DNA of 64,000 nt, from positions 67,927,740 through 67,991,739 of the forward strand of contig OX381707.1 of the NCBI GenBank assembly GCA_947462335.1. Reading direction: 5' to 3'. The position numbers were made by a program, and so were the translations under genes. Below the pieces are notes generated by a model that saw nothing but the letters and a program-made list of their open reading frames with translations, did not search any database and was not told the origin of the DNA. This stretch comes from Harmothoe impar. Its lineage: Eukaryota > Annelida > Polychaeta > Phyllodocida > Polynoidae. Shown piece by piece: positions 12,266 to 25,927 of the stretch (within the stretch, counting starts at the first letter, position 1; every line of letters begins with the position of its first letter).

Positions 12266-13334
12266 GCAAGTGTCTGTGAGGACTGTTAATGTTATGGTCA
12301 GTAGTGCTTAAAGGCCCAGCGCCCTTATATTAGCGGGAACAGGCGATTTTGAAAGAATAATGTCAAAATTATGGATATTATACCATTGGAAAGCTGATAA
12401 TATTTGAAACAATGATACATGACTCCCGAACTTGTACATGGAATATCCAAATTTTAGTTGATTTCTCCCAGAAAAAAAGAAAAATTGATTTAACTAGATA
12501 TACAGAAAAGTGACTAGTGGGGTTTACACTTAAAAAGTCCATGTTTTCGCCCAAGAAAGTATGATAGCTATAAAATATAGATTGCCATCTAGATTGTCTG
12601 TATGTATTTGTTGAGATTCCCATAGCTATATAGCAGTATTTTAGGTGGGATAATGCATACAGCTGAGCACCCAACCTGCCCCAAGTGGAACAACAACACT
12701 AGCAGTACCTCACCTGGGCAGTGGCTATAATTACCCATTCAAGTGGAACAGGCCTGCACAGGGCCAGCTCCAGCAAGGGTTAAGTCAATGGGTAGTAGTA
12801 TGCAAATGACCCTATCATATGACATAGAGTCAGGTAGGGAGAATTTGCTTGACCTGAACTGACAAACATGCTAAAATACATATGGGTGGACTTTCATAGT
12901 CACCAAATGCATATGGATATGAAAGTATTTGATGATATCTAATCCCCTTCCTCAGGACAATAGTGTAAGAGACATGTTTCATGGTTTAAACTTATTTCAT
13001 CCCATTGCATCCCTTCTAGATATTTCTAAATAAAATATATGTGGTAATATTATTGTCCATACACTTGGTTTAGAATGTCTTGTGTCCTGCTGACAGGTTT
13101 TTGCCAGAGAAGAACATTGGTTTCCATCTTATTTTCCTGCTGCAAGATTACATCTCACTGTGAGCCACTTTCTGAGATCTGGCCCAGCCTTGACTGACCT
13201 GCCACCTGGTGTGCGTTGTGCCCGCTAATATAGCCTATATACGACTGAGTACCTGTCCCGACTGTGCTCTGACTGTTACTGGACATGCAGTAAGAACTGC
13301 GGGTTTAACATGGCCAGTTTGGAAAACTTTTTAT

Positions 13335-13435
13335 AGTTTTCTCCTAGAGAGACTAGAGCCCCCAACCTATGGATTGGCAGGCAGACATGCTAGTGACTAA
13401 GCTAAGCAGGCAAGTGCCTGTGAGCACTTGTAATT
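13335..13435 (-). repeat. tRNA-like SINE head, second copy
   Basis: The minus strand again shows TGCTTAGCTTAGTCAC and CAGGCAAGTGCC phrases shared with the copy at 12.2 kb. Its B box is degenerate (AGGTTGGGGGCTCTAG). It is a decayed repeat. Confidence 0.35.
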
Positions 13436-13540
13436 TCAAGCAGGTTCCTAATATCTAACTCAATAGTTTCAACCCTAGTGAGATATAATGTGATAATAAT
13501 GTATAGAATAATGGGAAATATCCTGAGCAGTATTAACAGT

Positions 13541-14311
13541 TTTTTTTAAAAGTGTTTTATTGGGTTGAATAATAACAAATACATAATAAAATGAAATGAA
13601 ATTAACCTAGCACATGCGCATTGCATTACTTACGCTAGGACCCCTTGACTGTTCAGTATGTAGATAGCGTTAAAGAACACGGTATGGCGGACTACAGTGT
13701 TAATTATACTCTTATTATCATGAAGAAAAACATAGTTTCACTACATAATTATTGCAGTTTTGATGAGATGAGATGAATAATGAGTAGAAAAGGTAACAAT
13801 ATCAATGGTGGCAAACATGCCTACAGTATGTATGATTAAATAAAGAAATGCTGGTTTACATAAAACACAATTTGTAGTCTTTCTTAATAGCTAATTTGAA
13901 AGCAGTCAGACCTTCTATCTCCGTGTAGTATGGTTTCAATTGATTCCATCTGCATATTGCTCTGTAATAAGCACTACGTAGAACAATAGGTTTTAATGAC
14001 CTAGGTACAACCATTCTTCGACCAACATTTCTTCTAGTAGGAATATTTCTTTTCTCTAAATTATTTTCATCTAGAGAAAGGCTATGGGCGTAAAAGAGTA
14101 AGTGCATGTCTCTCCTTATACTCAAATTTTGACATTTTCCCTTAACATGCAATTGATCAGTTGTAAATTTAGGATTTTTTTCTAATTTAACATTAAAGAC
14201 TACCCGCAATGCCTTATTTTGAATCAATTGTAATTCTCTATTTTCCCCTAAATTATCCCTATCCCACACATAATCAACGTAGTCGAAGGTTGGCAGTACC
14301 ATACTCTTATA
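13541..14311 (-). mobile_element. 5'-truncated LINE (non-LTR retrotransposon) insertion
   Basis: Comparison with the homologous site at 17628-17645, where AGTATTAACAG runs straight into TTACATCAAG, shows that about 770 bp were inserted here. The T-rich left edge corresponds to the 3' end of a minus-strand element. The right edge is a 5' truncation. A 3-4-bp AGTT duplication is possible. The insert carries a reverse-transcriptase C-terminal fragment. Confidence 0.75.
13856..14302 (-). pseudogene. Reverse transcriptase C-terminal fragment (LINE)
   Basis: A 148-codon ORF begins in the middle of a LINE reverse transcriptase. The early motif LPTFDYVDYVWD followed by LQLIQNKALRVVF matches the conserved region after the RT palm in LINE proteins, which typically reads FDYCxxVW...LQxxQNxAxR. 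The C-terminal part contains RSAYYRAICRWNQLK, also typical of that tail. The catalytic RT motifs and any endonuclease domain are absent because of 5' truncation, so it is non-functional. The remaining frame is unbroken, suggesting a fairly recent insertion. The clade cannot be assigned from this piece. Confidence 0.75.
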
Positions 14312-17300
14312 GTTACATCAAGATGGTTGATCATTATGTGTGCTGTAACCAAAGATACTGTACGCTGTAACAGAGCACGTTTATAATGCATCGACTTTAC
14401 AAGTACATTGCATATACATACCATCATCAGGCCATAAGGCTAAGTCAGTAAAGGGAAAAGATTTACAGTTAAGATCAAAGGTAGCCAAAGGTTTCCACCT
14501 CATATATATACGAGGGTCGTTAGGGGTCAATACCCATAGTATACATAAACAGTGTACTGAACCACCCATCAGTAGTCAGCAATGTTGTATATCACCGACT
14601 GTTATATTTCACAGTTGAGGTGTGCCATACCCTAGACCAGGTCAGTGTGACGGTTTACTTTCGGGTTTACCCTATTGATCAACCCGGATTTGCGACATAT
14701 AACATACATAACTACTTAGCAGTAGGCCCAAAAAAAGTTTGTTTCAGGTCGTCCGACCGACCATATCAAAACAGGGCCGACCCTGCCTTAGGCCAAAAAA
14801 AAAAAAAGGTGTGTTTCAGGCAACCCGACCTTAGTTTCAAAAAAGGGCCGACCCTACTAGCATTTTTTTCCGATTTTGGAGAATTTTTTATTTTTTTACG
14901 AAATATTCATAGTTTTTCGGAAATTTTAGCAATTTTTTGGTCTGGAAGGACAGATCACATGCCTAATTAACTGTCCAGCCTCAGGAAATTGCTTTTTAAC
15001 AAGAATGTCCAATAATTTCATGATATTCCTGGTTATAGTAAGAATCAGTGAGTCGTCTTGATAACCCGCGAGTCGATGTGGCAGTTCGCGACTCATTCCA
15101 GGTACCTCCAACATTAAAAAAAAAAAAAAAAAAAAAAAAAAGAAATCCGACCTACCTACCCTAAATTTTTGGGCCATGTTGCCGGAAACACACCTTTTTT
15201 TTTTTTTGGCCTTATCTTGATTATATCACCGTTGTGTTTATTATTTAGTTTCACCACATTGCTTATGAAAACGGTCATTTTCAATTGCAAAAGTTGCTTC
15301 ACATGTATGCACGTTTTTGGAAGCATAAATTTCACTCCATCTAATCATGTCGTTCGCATCATTGCGATCTTCAGTAAATAACTCCTTTTAATAACGAAAT
15401 CGGTAATTTGAATGTCTTATCAAAAACGTATATTCCCCGTATCCCAAATACCGTAGATCTTTGCCTACAACCCTCGGATTGCGGGCTAATCACACTCAGA
15501 TTTAATTTGATACCAAACATCCCTACTTCGGCACTTCGGGTGCGGGTTATGGAAGTCTTTTTTATTTGTAGACCTATATTACAATACCAAGATAGCAATT
15601 TTCAGGTGCGGGTTACACAATATTCTCAATGTTTAGGTGTGGGTATTTATGATATTTGTATACAGAAATACGTGTATCTATGCATTCTTCTTGTGCTTAA
15701 TTCTATTTAGGTTTATCAAGTAACACAACGCATATTGCATTTTAACAAAGAAAGAAAATGAGCTGTATATGTAACAACACGGACTAGGCCTGCTAGTCCA
15801 TGCATCCTTCCAGGGGTCTTTTTTCAGATTTTATTTTACGTACAATTCTAATGCGTACAAGACATTTGGGGGGGGGGTGGGGTTAATTTCTGAAAAAAAA
15901 CAACTGCGTACATACTTTATGGAAGCCCCCTTTAGGTGATCGCGCCTGGAACCCGACCCCACTCCCCTTCCACTGCGTTCCCGCTTTGTTATGGGCCAGT
16001 GGAACCAGGTTAAGGGTGATCATGCCCAGTTCAAGATGAGCATTTTGAGGACATAATTTCGCCACTAGGGGGCTCTACTGTACAGCCATGTAACATACAA
16101 CACCTACTCCAGGTGATCATCTATTGATTAATTGTATGTGTTAATGCGTGCATTAACATAAGTATATTGGGCAAGTAGGCCCCCGCCCTGGAGTGCACTG
16201 AAAATCCATAGGTTGAAAGGGTTAGTCAGTACAGACTAACCCAGGTTGGTCATATGAGTGTTAGTCACAATGGCAAAGTTATATTCAAAAATGACCAAGG
16301 GGTCAGTCAGTATTGGCTAACCTAGGTCCATCATTAGTGTGTTGTATTTGTATACCACTAGTTGGGACCACCTGTAATGACCACTCAGTGGCTCCGGCTG
16401 GAACTAAAAAGACTAAGGTGGGTTGGTCAGTAGTGACCAACCTGTCAATAATAACTAATCTAGGTTGTTCGTATAGGGAGCCGAAAAATGACTAACTAGG
16501 TTAGGCACTAGTGACTGAGAGGTTGGGCGTATAGGGAGCCTAGGAATATCAGTGTAGCGGCCGCTGCTACCTGTAGGGAGAGTTGTATTCTAGTGCTAGG
16601 TGCTCACACCAGGGGGTGGGTCGGGCTCGCAGCCGGCCGCTCTGGTCGCCGCACAGTTGGTTTTTGAGGAGTATTTGGAACATCACAAGCATTTGGAACA
16701 TCAGAGATGCTAGTAACTTGGAACGAAACTATTGCAGAATTATCAAAGGCATAAACATAGAGACCCCATTTGTCTCTAAACCCATTGGTGCTACGTGGCC
16801 GTTATAAATTAGATATACACAAATACAAAAATTATTGACCTGTGTACAGTAGCCACTAAACAGCTTCAACGCTTGGTTGCTTGATTCGATTTTTATTCCA
16901 AAGTCATTTTACAGCCAACACATTTTTTTCCCAAAGTGCTTGGTTGAGCAGAATGGAGGGATCTCCATGCGGGCTGCTGTAATTGCCATGCTGAAAGAAA
17001 TGGTGCTGCTCTCTGTGACCATCCAGCTGAACCAATACCTTCTGTGCTCACAAGTGTAGCCTGTTATTAGGGTGGCCGGACCATATTAATATATTGATAC
17101 AACATAAACGTGATATATATCTACTTATAGCCTTAATATTCATATTTTATAAATTGTTTATGCAATGTCCATATAGCCAATAGAAAATAAGATCTTGTTG
17201 GTTGAATCCCCCTCACCCTGATAAACCTTCTGACAGGTTTGAACTGGTGCCATTCCTCAATGAGTCCTTCAAATACGGTGTACCCACTGTAACAGTATGC

Positions 17301-17638
17301 CACCTGGGTTAAAAACACCACACTAATGACCTCAGCCCTGTTCAGATACCATTCAGTCCAATAGAAGCCTGCCCTGTACAATGCTGTCACCTGGTGTCAA
17401 AACATGGCTATACTGATAAGAATCAACACACCACCCCCAGGAGATTGCCTGACGCTGCCTGACGCTAGGTTGTACCATTTCCATTCAAAATGTAAAATTT
17501 TCAGTTGATTTAGCTCTATCTTCAGTAGTTTGCCATAAATTGCCAATTGAAGCTTTCTATGAATAGTTTCAACCCTAGTGAGACATAATGTGATAATAAG
17601 GTATAGAATAATGGGAAATATCCTGCGCAGTATTAACA
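14312..17638. repeat. Tandem unit A (about 3.3 kb)
   Basis: First full unit of a head-to-tail array. Units begin GTTACATCAAGATGG and end TATTAACA. A matches C across its length. In A the Harbinger-like insert is chimeric: its left half is as in B-D, while the right half is replaced by a different, related element ending at 15208. No ORF in the unit resembles a known protein; the short ORFs recur only because the DNA is repeated. The tail of an earlier unit (13468-13540) precedes the LINE. Confidence 0.85.
14788..15208. mobile_element. Harbinger-type MITE in unit A (TTA duplication)
   Basis: It starts GGCCAAAAAA...GGTGTGTTTCAGG and ends CGGAAACACACC...GGCC. TTA stands outside both ends, a TWA-type duplication. 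It contains long A and T runs (for example around 15117-15140). Units B-D lack this element and instead have the right half of a sister element at this position. Confidence 0.55.
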
Positions 17639-19548
17639 GTTACATCAAGATGGTTGATCATTATGTGTGCTGTAACCAAAGATACTGTACGCTGTAACAG
17701 AGCACGTTTATAATGCATCGACTTTACAAGTACATTGCATATACATACCATCATCAGGCCATAAGGCTAAGTCAGTAAAGGGAAAGGATTTACAGTTAAG
17801 ATCAAAGGTAGCCAAAGGTTTCCACCTCATATATATACGAGGGTCGTTAGGGGTCAATACCCATAGTATACATAAACAGTGTACTGAACCACCCATCAGT
17901 AGTCAGCAATGTTGTATATCACCGACTGTTATATTTCACAGTTGAGGTGTGCCATACCCTAGACCAGGTCAGTGTGACGGTTTACTTTCGGGTTTACCCT
18001 ATTGATCAACCCGGATTTGCGACATATAACATACATAACTACTTAGCAGTAGGCCCAAAAAAAGTTTGTTTCAGGTCGTCCGACCGACCATATCAAAACA
18101 GGGCCGACCCTACCTGTTTTATGCAGTTTTCAAAAGATCTTTATAATCTTACAATTTTTTGGGGTCAATTTTAGGTTCACAAAAATTTTGATAAAATGTT
18201 TTCATTTTTACGCTTTCTCGTTCAATTTTAGGGTATCGTAGAGAGGTTGTAAAAAAAAGTTTAAAAAAGAAATCCGACCTGCCGACCCTAGACTCTCGTC
18301 CCATGTTAACTGAAACAAACATTTTTTCATTTGGCCTTATCTTGATTATATCATCGTTGTGTTTATTATTTAGTTTCACCACATTGCTTATGAAAACGGT
18401 CATTTTCAATTGCAAAAGTTGCTTCACATGTATGCACGTTTTTGGAAGCATAAATTTCACTCCATCTAATCATGTCGTTCGCATCATTGCGATCTCCAGT
18501 AAATAACTCCTTTTAATAACGAAATCGGTAATTTGAATGTCTTATCAAAAACGTATATTCCCCGTATCCCAAATACCGTAGATCTTTGCCTACAACCCTC
18601 GGATTGCGGGCTAATCACACTCAGATTTAATTTGATACCAAACATCCCTACTTCGGCACTTCGGGTGCGGGTTATAGAAGTCTTTTTTATTTGTAGACCT
18701 ATATTACAATACCAAGATAGCAATTTTCAGGTGCGGGTTACACAATATTCTCAATGTTTAGGTGTGGGTATTTATGATATTTGTATACAGAAATACGTGT
18801 ATCTATGCATTCTTCTTGTGCTTAATTCTATTTAGGTTTATCAAGTAACACAACGCATATTGCATTTTAACAAAGAAAGAAAATGAGCCGTATATGTAAC
18901 AACACGGACTAGGCCTGCTAGTCCATGCATCCTTCCAGGGGTCTTTTTTCAGATTTTATTTTACGTACAATTCTAATGCGTACAAGACATTTGGGGGGGG
19001 GTGGGGTTAATTTCTGAAAAAAAACAACTGCGTACATACTTTATGGAAGCCCCCTTTGGGTGATCGCGCCTGGAACCCGACCCCACTCCCCTTCCACTGC
19101 GTTCCCGCTTTGTTATGGGCCAGTGGAACCAGGTTAAGGGTGATCATGCCCAGTTCAAGGTGAGCATTTTGAGGACATAATTTCGCCACTAGGGGGCTCT
19201 ACTCTACAGCCATGTAACATACAACACCTACTCTAGGTGATCATCTATTGATTAATTGTATGTGTTAATGCGTGCATTAACATAAGTATATTGGGCAAGT
19301 AGGCCCCCGCCCTGGAGTGCACTGAAAATCCATAGGTTGAAAGGGTTAGTCAGTACAGACTAACCCAGGTTGGTCATATGAGTGTTAGTCACAATGGCAA
19401 AGTTATATTCAAAAATGACCAAGGGGTCAGTCAGTATTGGCTAACCTAGGTCCATCATTAGTGTGTTGTATTTGTATACCACTAGTTGGGACCACCTGTA
19501 ATGACCACTCAGTGGCTCCGGCTGGAACTAAAAAGACTAAGGTGGGTT
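17639..19548. repeat. Tandem unit B, internally shortened
   Basis: Near-identical to A over its first 1.9 kb, then fused to unit C at a GGTTG microhomology (19544-19549). About 1.2 kb of the unit's end (equivalent to about 16.43-17.64 kb) is missing. The Harbinger-like element at about 18045-18336 is intact here. Confidence 0.85.
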
Positions 19549-22500
19549 GATCATTATGTGTGCTGTAACCAAAGATACTGTACGCTGTAACAGAGCACGT
19601 TTATAATGCATCGACTTTACAAGTACATTGCATATACATACCATCATCAGGCCATAAGGCTAAGTCAGTAAAGGGAAAGGATTTACAGTTAAGATCAAAG
19701 GTAGCCAAAGGTTTCCACCTCATATATATACGAGGGTCGTTAGGGGTCAATACCCATAGTATACATAAACAGTGTACTGAACCACCCATCAGTAGTCAGC
19801 AATGTTGTATATCACCGACTGTTATATTTCACAGTTGAGGTGTGCCATACCCTAGACCAGGTCAGTGTGACGGTTTACTTTCGGGTTTACCCTATTGATC
19901 AACCCGGATTTGCGACATATAACATACATAACTACTTAGCAGTAGGCCCAAAAAAAGTTTGTTTCAGGTCGTCCGACCGACCATATCAAAACAGGGCCGA
20001 CCCTACCTGTTTTATGCAGTTTTCAAAAGATCTTTATAATCTTACAATTTTTTGGGGTCAATTTTAGGTTTACAAAAATTTTGATAAAATGTTTTCATTT
20101 TTAAGCTTTCTCGTTCAATTTTAGGGTATCGTAGAGAGGTTGTAAAAAAAAGTTTAAAAAAGAAATCCGACCTGCCGACCCTAGACTCTCGTCCCATGTT
20201 ACCTGAAACAAACATTTTTTCATTTGGCCTTATCTTGATTATATCACCGTTGTGTTTATTATTTAGTTTCACCACATTGCTTATGAAAACGGTCATTTTC
20301 AATTGCAAAAGTTGCTTCACATGTATGCACGGTTTTGGAAGCATAAATTTCACTCCATCTAATCATGTCGTTCGCATCATTGCGATCTCCAGTAAATAAC
20401 TCCTTTTAATAACGAAATCGGTAATTTGAATGTCTTATCAAAAACGTATATTCCCCGTATCCCAAATACCGTAGATCTTTGCCTACAACCCTCGGATTGC
20501 GGGCTAATCACACTCAGATTTAATTTGATACCAAACATCCCTACTTCGGCACTTCGGGTGCGGGTTATAGAAGTCTTTTTTATTTGTAGACCTATATTAC
20601 AATACCAAGATAGCAATTTTCAGGTGCGGGTTACACAATATTCTCAATGTTTAGGTGTGGGTATTTATGATATTTGTATACAGAAATACGTGTATCTATG
20701 CATTCTTCTTGTGCTTAATTCTATTTAGGTTTATCAAGTAACACAACGCATATTGCATTTTAACAAAGAAAGAAAATGAGCCGTATATGTAACAACACGG
20801 ACTAGGCCTGCTAGTCCATGCATCCTTCCAGGGGTCTTTTTTCAGATTTTATTTTACGTACAATTCTAATGCGTACAAGACATTTGGGGGGGGGGTGGGG
20901 TTAATTTCTGAAAAAAAACAACTGCGTACATACTTTATGGAAGCCCCCTTTGGGTGATCGCGCCTGGAACCCGACCCCACTCCCCTTCCACTGCGTTCCC
21001 GCTTTGTTATGGGCCAGTGGAACCAGGTTAAGGGTGATCATGCCCAGTTCAAGGTGAGCATTTTGAGGACATAATTTCGCCACTAGGGGGCTCTACTCTA
21101 CAGCCATGTAACATACAACACCTACTCTAGGTGATCATCTATTGATTAATTGTATGTGTTAATGCGTGCATTAACATAAGTATATTGGGCAAGTAGGCCC
21201 CCGCCCTGGAGTGCACTGAAAATCCATAGGTTGAAAGGGTTAGTCAGTACAGACTACCGTACCGTCGCGATAAAGCGCCTGGTCTTGAATAAGCGCCGGT
21301 CGTGAATAAGCGCCGGGGTGCAGGGGCTTCCAAAAACTTCTTAAGCACTAAAATCGTGACCTTGAATAAGAGCCTGTCTTGTATAAGCGCCTGGGTAAGA
21401 GGCCCTTCAAATTGAAGAGCGCCCCGGCGCTTAATCGCGACGGTACGGTAACCCAGGTTGGTCATATGAGTGTTAGTCACAATGGCAAAGTTATATTCAA
21501 AAATGACCAAGGGGTCAGTCAGTATTGGCTAACCTAGGTCCATCATTAGTGTGTTGTATTTGTATACCACTAGTTGGGACCACCTGTAATGACCACTCAG
21601 TGGCTCCGGCTGGAACTAAAAAGACTCAGGTGGGTTGGTCAGTAGTGACCAACCTGTCAATAATAACTAATCTAGGTTGTTCGTATAGGGAGCCGAAAAA
21701 TGACTAACTAGGTTAGGCACTAGTGACTGAGAGGTTGGGCGTATAGGGAGCCTAGGAATATCAGTGTAGCGGCCGCTGCTACCTGTAGGGAGAGTTGTAT
21801 TCTAGTGCTAGGTGCTCACACCAGGGGGTGGGTCGGGCTCGCAGCCGGCCGCTCTGGTCGCCGCACAGTTGGTTTTTGAGGAGTATTTGGAACATCACAA
21901 GCATTTGGAACATCAGAGATGCTAGTAACTTGGAACGAAACTATTGCAGAATTATCAAAGGCATAAACATAGAGACCCCATTTGTCTCTAAACCCATTGG
22001 TGCTACGTGGCCGTTATAAATTAGATATACACAAATACAAAAATTATTGACCTGTGTACAGTAGCCACTAAACAGCTTCAACGCTTGGTTGCTTGATTCG
22101 ATTTTTATTCCAAAGTCATTTTACAGCCAACACATTTTTTTCCCAAAGTGCTTGGTTGAGCAGAATGGAGGGATCTCCATGCGGGCTGCTGTAATTGCCA
22201 TGCTGAAAGAAATGGTGCTGCTCTCTGTGACCATCCAGCTGAACCAATACCTTCTGTGCTCACAGGTGTAGCCTGTTATTAGGGTGGCCGGACCATATTA
22301 ATATATTGATACAACATAAACGTGATATATATCTACTTATAGCCTTAATATTCATATTTTATAAATTGTTTATGCAATGTCCATATAGCCAATAGAAAAT
22401 AAGATCTTGTTGGTTGAATCCCCCTCACCCTGATAAACCTTCTGACAGGTTTGAACTGGTGCCATTCCTCAATGAGTCCTTCAAATACGGTGTACCCACT

Positions 22501-22850
22501 GTAACAGTATGCCACCTGGGTTAAAAACACCACACTAATGACCTCAGCCCTGTTCAGATACCATTCAGTCCAATAGAAGCCTGCCCTGTACAATGCTGTC
22601 ACCTGGTGTCAAAACATGGCTATACTGATAGGAATCAACACACCACCCCCAGGAGATTGCCTGACGCTGCCTGACGCTAGGTTGTACCATTTCCATTCAA
22701 AATGTAAAATTTTCAGTTGATTTAGCTCTATCTTCAGTAGTTTGCCATAAATTGCAAATTGAAGCTTTCTATGAATAGTTTCAACCCTAGTGAGACATAA
22801 TGTGATAATAAGGTATAGAATAATGGGAAATATCCTGCGCAGTATTAACA
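19546..22850. repeat. Tandem unit C, carrying a MITE
   Basis: Full-length unit that lacks only the first few bases of A. It is interrupted by a 192-bp MITE at 21257-21448 that A and B lack. Otherwise it has only scattered substitutions from A. Confidence 0.85.
21257..21448. mobile_element. 192-bp MITE with CCGTACCGTCGCGAT ends and TA duplication
   Basis: The ends are CCGTACCGTCGCGATAAAGC and its inverse (TTAATCGCGACGGTACGG). Units A and B supply the empty site: CAGACTAACCC in them becomes CAGAC-TA-element-TA-ACCC here, proving a TA duplication. Its body consists of repeated GAATAAGCGCC motifs. A 208-bp sibling sits at 41551-41758. The TA target suggests Tc1/mariner mobilisation (inference). 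Confidence 0.85.
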
Positions 22851-24349
22851 GTTACATCAAGATGGTTGATCATTATGTGTGCTGTAACCAAAGATACTGT
22901 ACGCTGTAACAGAGCACGTTTATAATGCATCGACTTTACAAGTACATTGCATATACATACCATCATCAGGCCATAAGGCTAAGTCAGTAAAGGGAAAGGA
23001 TTTACAGTTAAGATCAAAGGTAGCCAAAGGTTTCCACCTCATATATATACGAGGGTCGTTAGGGGTCAATACTCATAGTATACATAAACAGTGTACTGAA
23101 CCACCCATCAGTAGTCAGCAATGTTGTATATCACCGACTGTTATATTTCACAGTTGAGGTGTGCCATACCCTAGACCAGGTCAGTGTGACGGTTTACTTT
23201 CGGGTTTACCCTATTGATCAACCCGGATTTGCGACATATAACATACATAACTACTTAGCAGTAGGCCCAAAAAAAGTTTGTTTCAGGTCGTCCGACCGAC
23301 CATATCAAAACAGGGCCGACCCTACCTGTTTTATGCAGTTTTCAAAAGATCTTTATAATCTTACAATTTTTGGGGTCAATTTCTGGTTTACAAAAATTTT
23401 GATAAAATGTTTTCATTTTTACGCTTTCTAGTTCAATTTTAGGGTATCGTAGAGAGGTTGTAAAAAAAGTTTAAAAAAGAAATCCGACCTGCCGACCCTA
23501 GACTTTCTTCCCATGTTACCTGAAACAAACATTCACTTATATTTGGCCTTATCGTGATTATATCACCGTTGTGTTCATTATTTAGTTTCACCACATTGCT
23601 TATGGAAACGGTCATTTTCAATTGCAAAAGTTGTTTCACATGTAAGCACGGTTTTGGAAGCATAAATTTCGCTCCATCTAATCATGTAGTTCGCATCATT
23701 GAGATCTTTAGTAAATAACTCCTTTTAATAACGAAATCGGTAATTTGAATGTCTTATCAAAAACATATATTCACCGTATCCCAAATACCGTAGATTTTTG
23801 CCTACAACCCTCGGATTGCAGGCTAATCACACTCAGATTTAATTTGATACCAAACATCCCTACTTCGGGTGCGTGTTATACAAGTCTTTTTTATTTGTAG
23901 ACCTATATTACAATACCAAGATAGCAATTTTCAGGTGCGGGTTATACAATATTCTCAATGTTTAGGTGTGGGTATTTATGATATTTGTATACAGAAATAC
24001 GTGTATCTATGCATTTTTCTTGTGCTTAAGCATTGGTACGTCCATTTATGTTTATCAAGTAACACAACGCATATTCATTTTAACAAAGAAAGAAAATGAG
24101 CTGTATATGTAACAACACGGACTAGGCCTGCTAGTCCATGCACCCTTCCAGGGGTCTTTTTTCAGATTTTATTTTACGTACATAAACCCTTCATTCTAAT
24201 GCGTACAAGACATTTAGGGGGGTGGGGTTAATTTCTGGAAAAAAACTGCGTACATACTTTATGGAAGCCCCATTTGGGTGATCTCGCCTGGAACCCGACC
24301 CCACTCCCCTTCCACTGCGTTCCCGCTTCGTTATGGGCCAGTGGAACCA
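22851..24349. repeat. Tandem unit D, left part
   Basis: More diverged than A-C and interrupted at 24349 by the 24350-45487 insertion. The unit resumes at 45488 with GGTTAAGGGTGATC, exactly the sequence that follows CAGTGGAACCA in units A-C. Confidence 0.85.
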
Positions 24350-25382
24350 TAGTTGGGGATCCAAGCAGGCAGAATGTCATTATTTAACTTTGACCTGACA
24401 TGGAGACCAATACTTGATATGAAGATTGGATTAGGGTAATTTGAGGGTGCTGAATCCGATTCTGACATGTGTAAAGCTCTATCTAGGTCGGAACAAGGTC
24501 AAATCTAAGGTCAAAGGTCACAATTTGATTATTATTTAACTTTGACCTGATATGGAGACCAAAAGTTGATATGAAGGTTGGATTAGGGTAATTTGAGGGT
24601 GCTGAGTTTGATTCTGTCATGTGTAAAACTCTATCTAGGCCGGAACAAGGTTAAATTAAGGTCAAAGGTCCAAATTTGATTTATGTCAAGGTTCACACAT
24701 TTCCCTGCAAGTACAAAAGATATTGTATATAGGGAATTTATCTTTTATGATATTATCATACTCTCATACTGCATACATAGGTCAAGGTCAAGGTCAGGGT
24801 CAAGGTCACAACATAATTGAGCAAGTAACCAGAAGCTCAAACTCTTTCTGAACAATAATACATGTACATAACATTCATTACAAAGGCAAATCACATGTTA
24901 GTCTATACCTTTTTAAATAGACACATTAGAAGACTGGCAATTTCCTTTATGTAGGGCCCACTTGCAAAATGTATCTTCTCTGGAGCCAGGTCCACAGTGA
25001 TCATCTTTCCAATGTTTTCCATTTCCTTCTGCATACATACACATACAGGGGTAGAGAGGCATATTTATTCCATATGGTATAACCTAAAGGTCTATATTAA
25101 GAATTGCCATGAGAATAAGGTTGAGACTTCTATAAAGTATATTGATCTTATCCTTACCTGCTTCCTTATTACACGCATGGACCTGTACAATAGCTATTGC
25201 AACTCCTTGTTACATGTCAGCATCATAATTATGAACATTGAATGATGATATATAAATACATATATGATGCTTATGTGTTCATCCCTCTATGTTTGAAGTG
25301 GAGAGATATGACCTTGACCTTGGCCAATTAAGGCTATGTGGCTTTTTCATATATGTGCATCTGATGTACATGTAGTTCTATC

Positions 25383-25760
25383 AGTAGTATAGTATGTATC
25401 GGAACGGGACTATAGTAAAGTACTGTTTATTACTCAATCGACCTGCAGCCAATCAGAGGCCTCCATTTGGTCACGTGACCCCTCATTTGCATAATTACGT
25501 AATAGGCCACGCCCCCTCATTTGCATAATTACGTAATAGGCCACGCCCCCTTGATCACCAGCCAATCAGGGGCCGCCATTTGGTCACGTGACCCCCTCAT
25601 TTGCATAATAGGCCACGCCCCCTTGATCACGTGACCCCCTCATTTGCATAGTAGACTACGCCCCTTTGATCACCAGCCAATCAGATGTCGCCATTTGGTC
25701 ACGTGACTCCCTCATTTGCATAATAGGCCGCGCCCCCTTGATCACGTGACCCCTTCATTG
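25383..25760. repeat. Outer element left inverted repeat: motif array
   Basis: Matches 43880-44269 in reverse complement. After the 98-bp module shared with the inner element, it is a patchwork of ATTTGCAT octamers (five copies), CCACGCCCCC GC-boxes, TCACGTGACC E-boxes, CCAATCAG boxes and TTACGTAA sites. The same motifs recur on the right side with small changes and indels. Confidence 0.85.
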
Positions 25761-25784
25761 GCATGATAGGCCACAACAACATCA

Positions 25785-25880
25785 CGTGGCTATCTTTGTT
25801 TGTAAACAACACCACGTGGCTCTCTTTGTTTGTAAACAACACCACGTGGCTCTCTTGTTTGTAAATAACACCTACTAAGT
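25785..25880. repeat. Triplicate of CACGTGGCT plus forkhead-like motif
   Basis: Three direct copies of about 30 bp, each with CACGTGGCT followed by CTTTGTTTGTAAACAAC. TGTTTGTAAACA contains the forkhead core GTAAACA. It lies just inside the left inverted repeat and about 50 bp past the 3' end of the alanine-rich gene. Confidence 0.7.
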
Positions 25881-25927
25881 TTAGTCATAGGTAGCAGTAG
25901 TGTTTGTAAATAACGCTTACTAAGTTT

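Noticed and set aside
14620..23431. Recurring 60-116-aa ORFs in the tandem units
   Set aside because: They repeat only because the DNA repeats; no domain and they shift or break between units.
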